Source: UBA5018 sp947463165
GTDB lineage: Bacteria; Cyanobacteriota; Cyanobacteriia; PCC-6307; Cyanobiaceae
Reading direction: 5' to 3'
Length of the DNA stretch: 64,000 nucleotides
NCBI GenBank assembly: GCA_943371245.1
Contig: CALRTY020000013.1
Location: 1 to 64,000, forward strand
Below, one piece after another: positions 63,275-64,000 of this stretch (positions are counted from its first letter, which is position 1; each line of letters starts with the position of its first letter). Position numbers and translations under genes: made by a program. The notes under the pieces were generated by a model that worked only from the letters and a program-made list of their open reading frames with translations, was not told where the DNA came from and searched no databases.

Positions 63275-63437
63275 ACCAGCCCCCGGGCTCAGCCGAGTTG
63301 ACGCCGGAGCCAGCGGCCGGACCACGCGTTTGTTGACGGGTGTGAAGAGTGGCCCGCAGCTCCCGGAAGGCCTGAAAACACGGTGCTAGCTTCCGCTGGA
63401 AACGGTCCGCCGACATCCCCCCTCTCCAGGAAAAGTC

Positions 63438-63869
63438 ATGACAGCAACGGCGCTCAGCGGTCAACTCCCGAAGTACATCGGCAGCACAGGTGGCCTGCTG
63501 AACTCCGCTGAGACTGAAGAGAAATACGCGATCACCTGGACCAGCTCCAAGGCCCAAGCCTTTGAGCTGCCCACCGGTGGCGCCGCCGAAATGAACGAAG
63601 GCGAAAACATTCTCTATTTCGCCCGCAAGGAGCAGTGCCTTGCCCTCGGCACCCAGCTGCGCACCAAGTTCAAGCCCAGGATCGAGGATTACAAGATCTA
63701 CCGGATCTTCCCCGGTGGTGACACCGAGTTCCTGCACCCCAAAGATGGCGTGTTCCCCGAGAAAGTGAACGAAGGCCGTCAAATTGTCGGTCACAACCCC
63801 CGCAGCATTGGCGCCAACGTCAATCCAGCCACCCTCAAGTTCACCGGCAAGAACCCCTTTGATTCCTGA
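63438..63869 (+). CDS. psaD: Photosystem I reaction centre subunit II
   Basis: 143 residues. Ferredoxin-docking stromal subunit of PSI. Starts MTATALSGQLPKYIGSTGGL; EKYAITWTSSKAQAFELPTG and RKEQCLALGTQLRTKFKPRI are classic PsaD text. Ends NPATLKFTGKNPFDS. Monocistronic, with a strong terminator. Confidence 0.98.
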   Translation: MTATALSGQLPKYIGSTGGLLNSAETEEKYAITWTSSKAQAFELPTGGAAEMNEGENILYFARKEQCLALGTQLRTKFKPRIEDYKIYRIFPGGDTEFLHPKDGVFPEKVNEGRQIVGHNPRSIGANVNPATLKFTGKNPFDS

Positions 63870-63898
63870 GGGTATTGTCTCCAGTACCTACTAAAGGC

Positions 63899-63923
63899 GG
63901 GGCGTGCAGCCCCGTTTTTTTTG
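63899..63923 (+). terminator. Rho-independent terminator of psaD
   Basis: Stem CGGGGC / GCCCCG (63899-63904, 63910-63915) with a 5-base loop, then eight T. Confidence 0.88.
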
Positions 63924-64000
63924 CCCATCAGCCCGCCGATGCCCAGCGCCCATATTCCTGACCGCCCTGGCGCTGCAAGCTGGCCCGATCAGCCATTCCT

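Overview
The window is chromosomal DNA of a GC-rich, freshwater-type picocyanobacterium (Synechococcus/Cyanobium/Vulcanococcus-like). The evidence is the photosynthesis gene set (psaD, chlH, hemF, a high-light-inducible protein, the flv3-flv1 pair), cyanobacteria-specific small families (DUF2949, DUF3038, DUF4335, a CCB-type complex-C assembly protein), and several HIP1-type GCGATCGC octamers. The genus is an inference; no rRNA is present.

Layout. 1-8.3 kb is an accessory-looking stretch around a housekeeping valS. It holds a decayed toxin-antitoxin pair, a two-gene ABC-ATPase/DUF4276 module that looks like an anti-phage system, and a TIR domain fused to a formylglycine-generating-enzyme-like domain. 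8.3-23.4 kb is compact core genome: cupin pair, MOSC protein, chlH, dapB, hli, a UbiH-like monooxygenase, apt, the DUF3038-DUF4335 cluster, ppk2 and a 2OG-Fe(II) oxygenase. 23.5-31 kb has an exported alpha/beta hydrolase, a DUF1254 protein, a wrecked cold-shock/DUF1294 gene, a SWIM/MEKHLA pair and a ZIP transporter. 31.3-34.9 kb is the flavodiiron operon. 34.9-37 kb is AT-richer and almost gene-free. 37-45 kb has the gcvP-gcvH-PLP-lyase operon (minus strand) and two paralogous fatty-acid desaturases flanking an HTH-like gene. 45-47 kb is rplI-dnaB. 47-49.2 kb is repeat-rich and contains one likely double-glycine peptide gene. 49.2-52.7 kb is an iron-linked minus-strand run (Crp-like regulator, phosphoesterase, feoB). 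53.9-64 kb carries tRNA-Cys, an LpxB-like glycosyltransferase, RNase D, a CCB factor, hemF, mrp, rodA, a degenerate histidine kinase and psaD.

How genes work together: chlH and hemF feed chlorophyll synthesis; Flv1/Flv3 and the HLIP protect photosystem I and pigments from excess light; gcvP/gcvH handle photorespiratory glycine; the two desaturases tune membrane fluidity; feoB with the Crp-like regulator points to iron acquisition.

The most striking non-genic signal is that many intergenic gaps hold a short, degenerate tandem repeat, each with its own unit length (4, 7, 15, 16, 17, 18, 21, 23, 32, 40 or about 80 bp) and unrelated unit sequence. This looks like a genome-wide habit of generating tandem arrays in spacers rather than one mobile repeat family.
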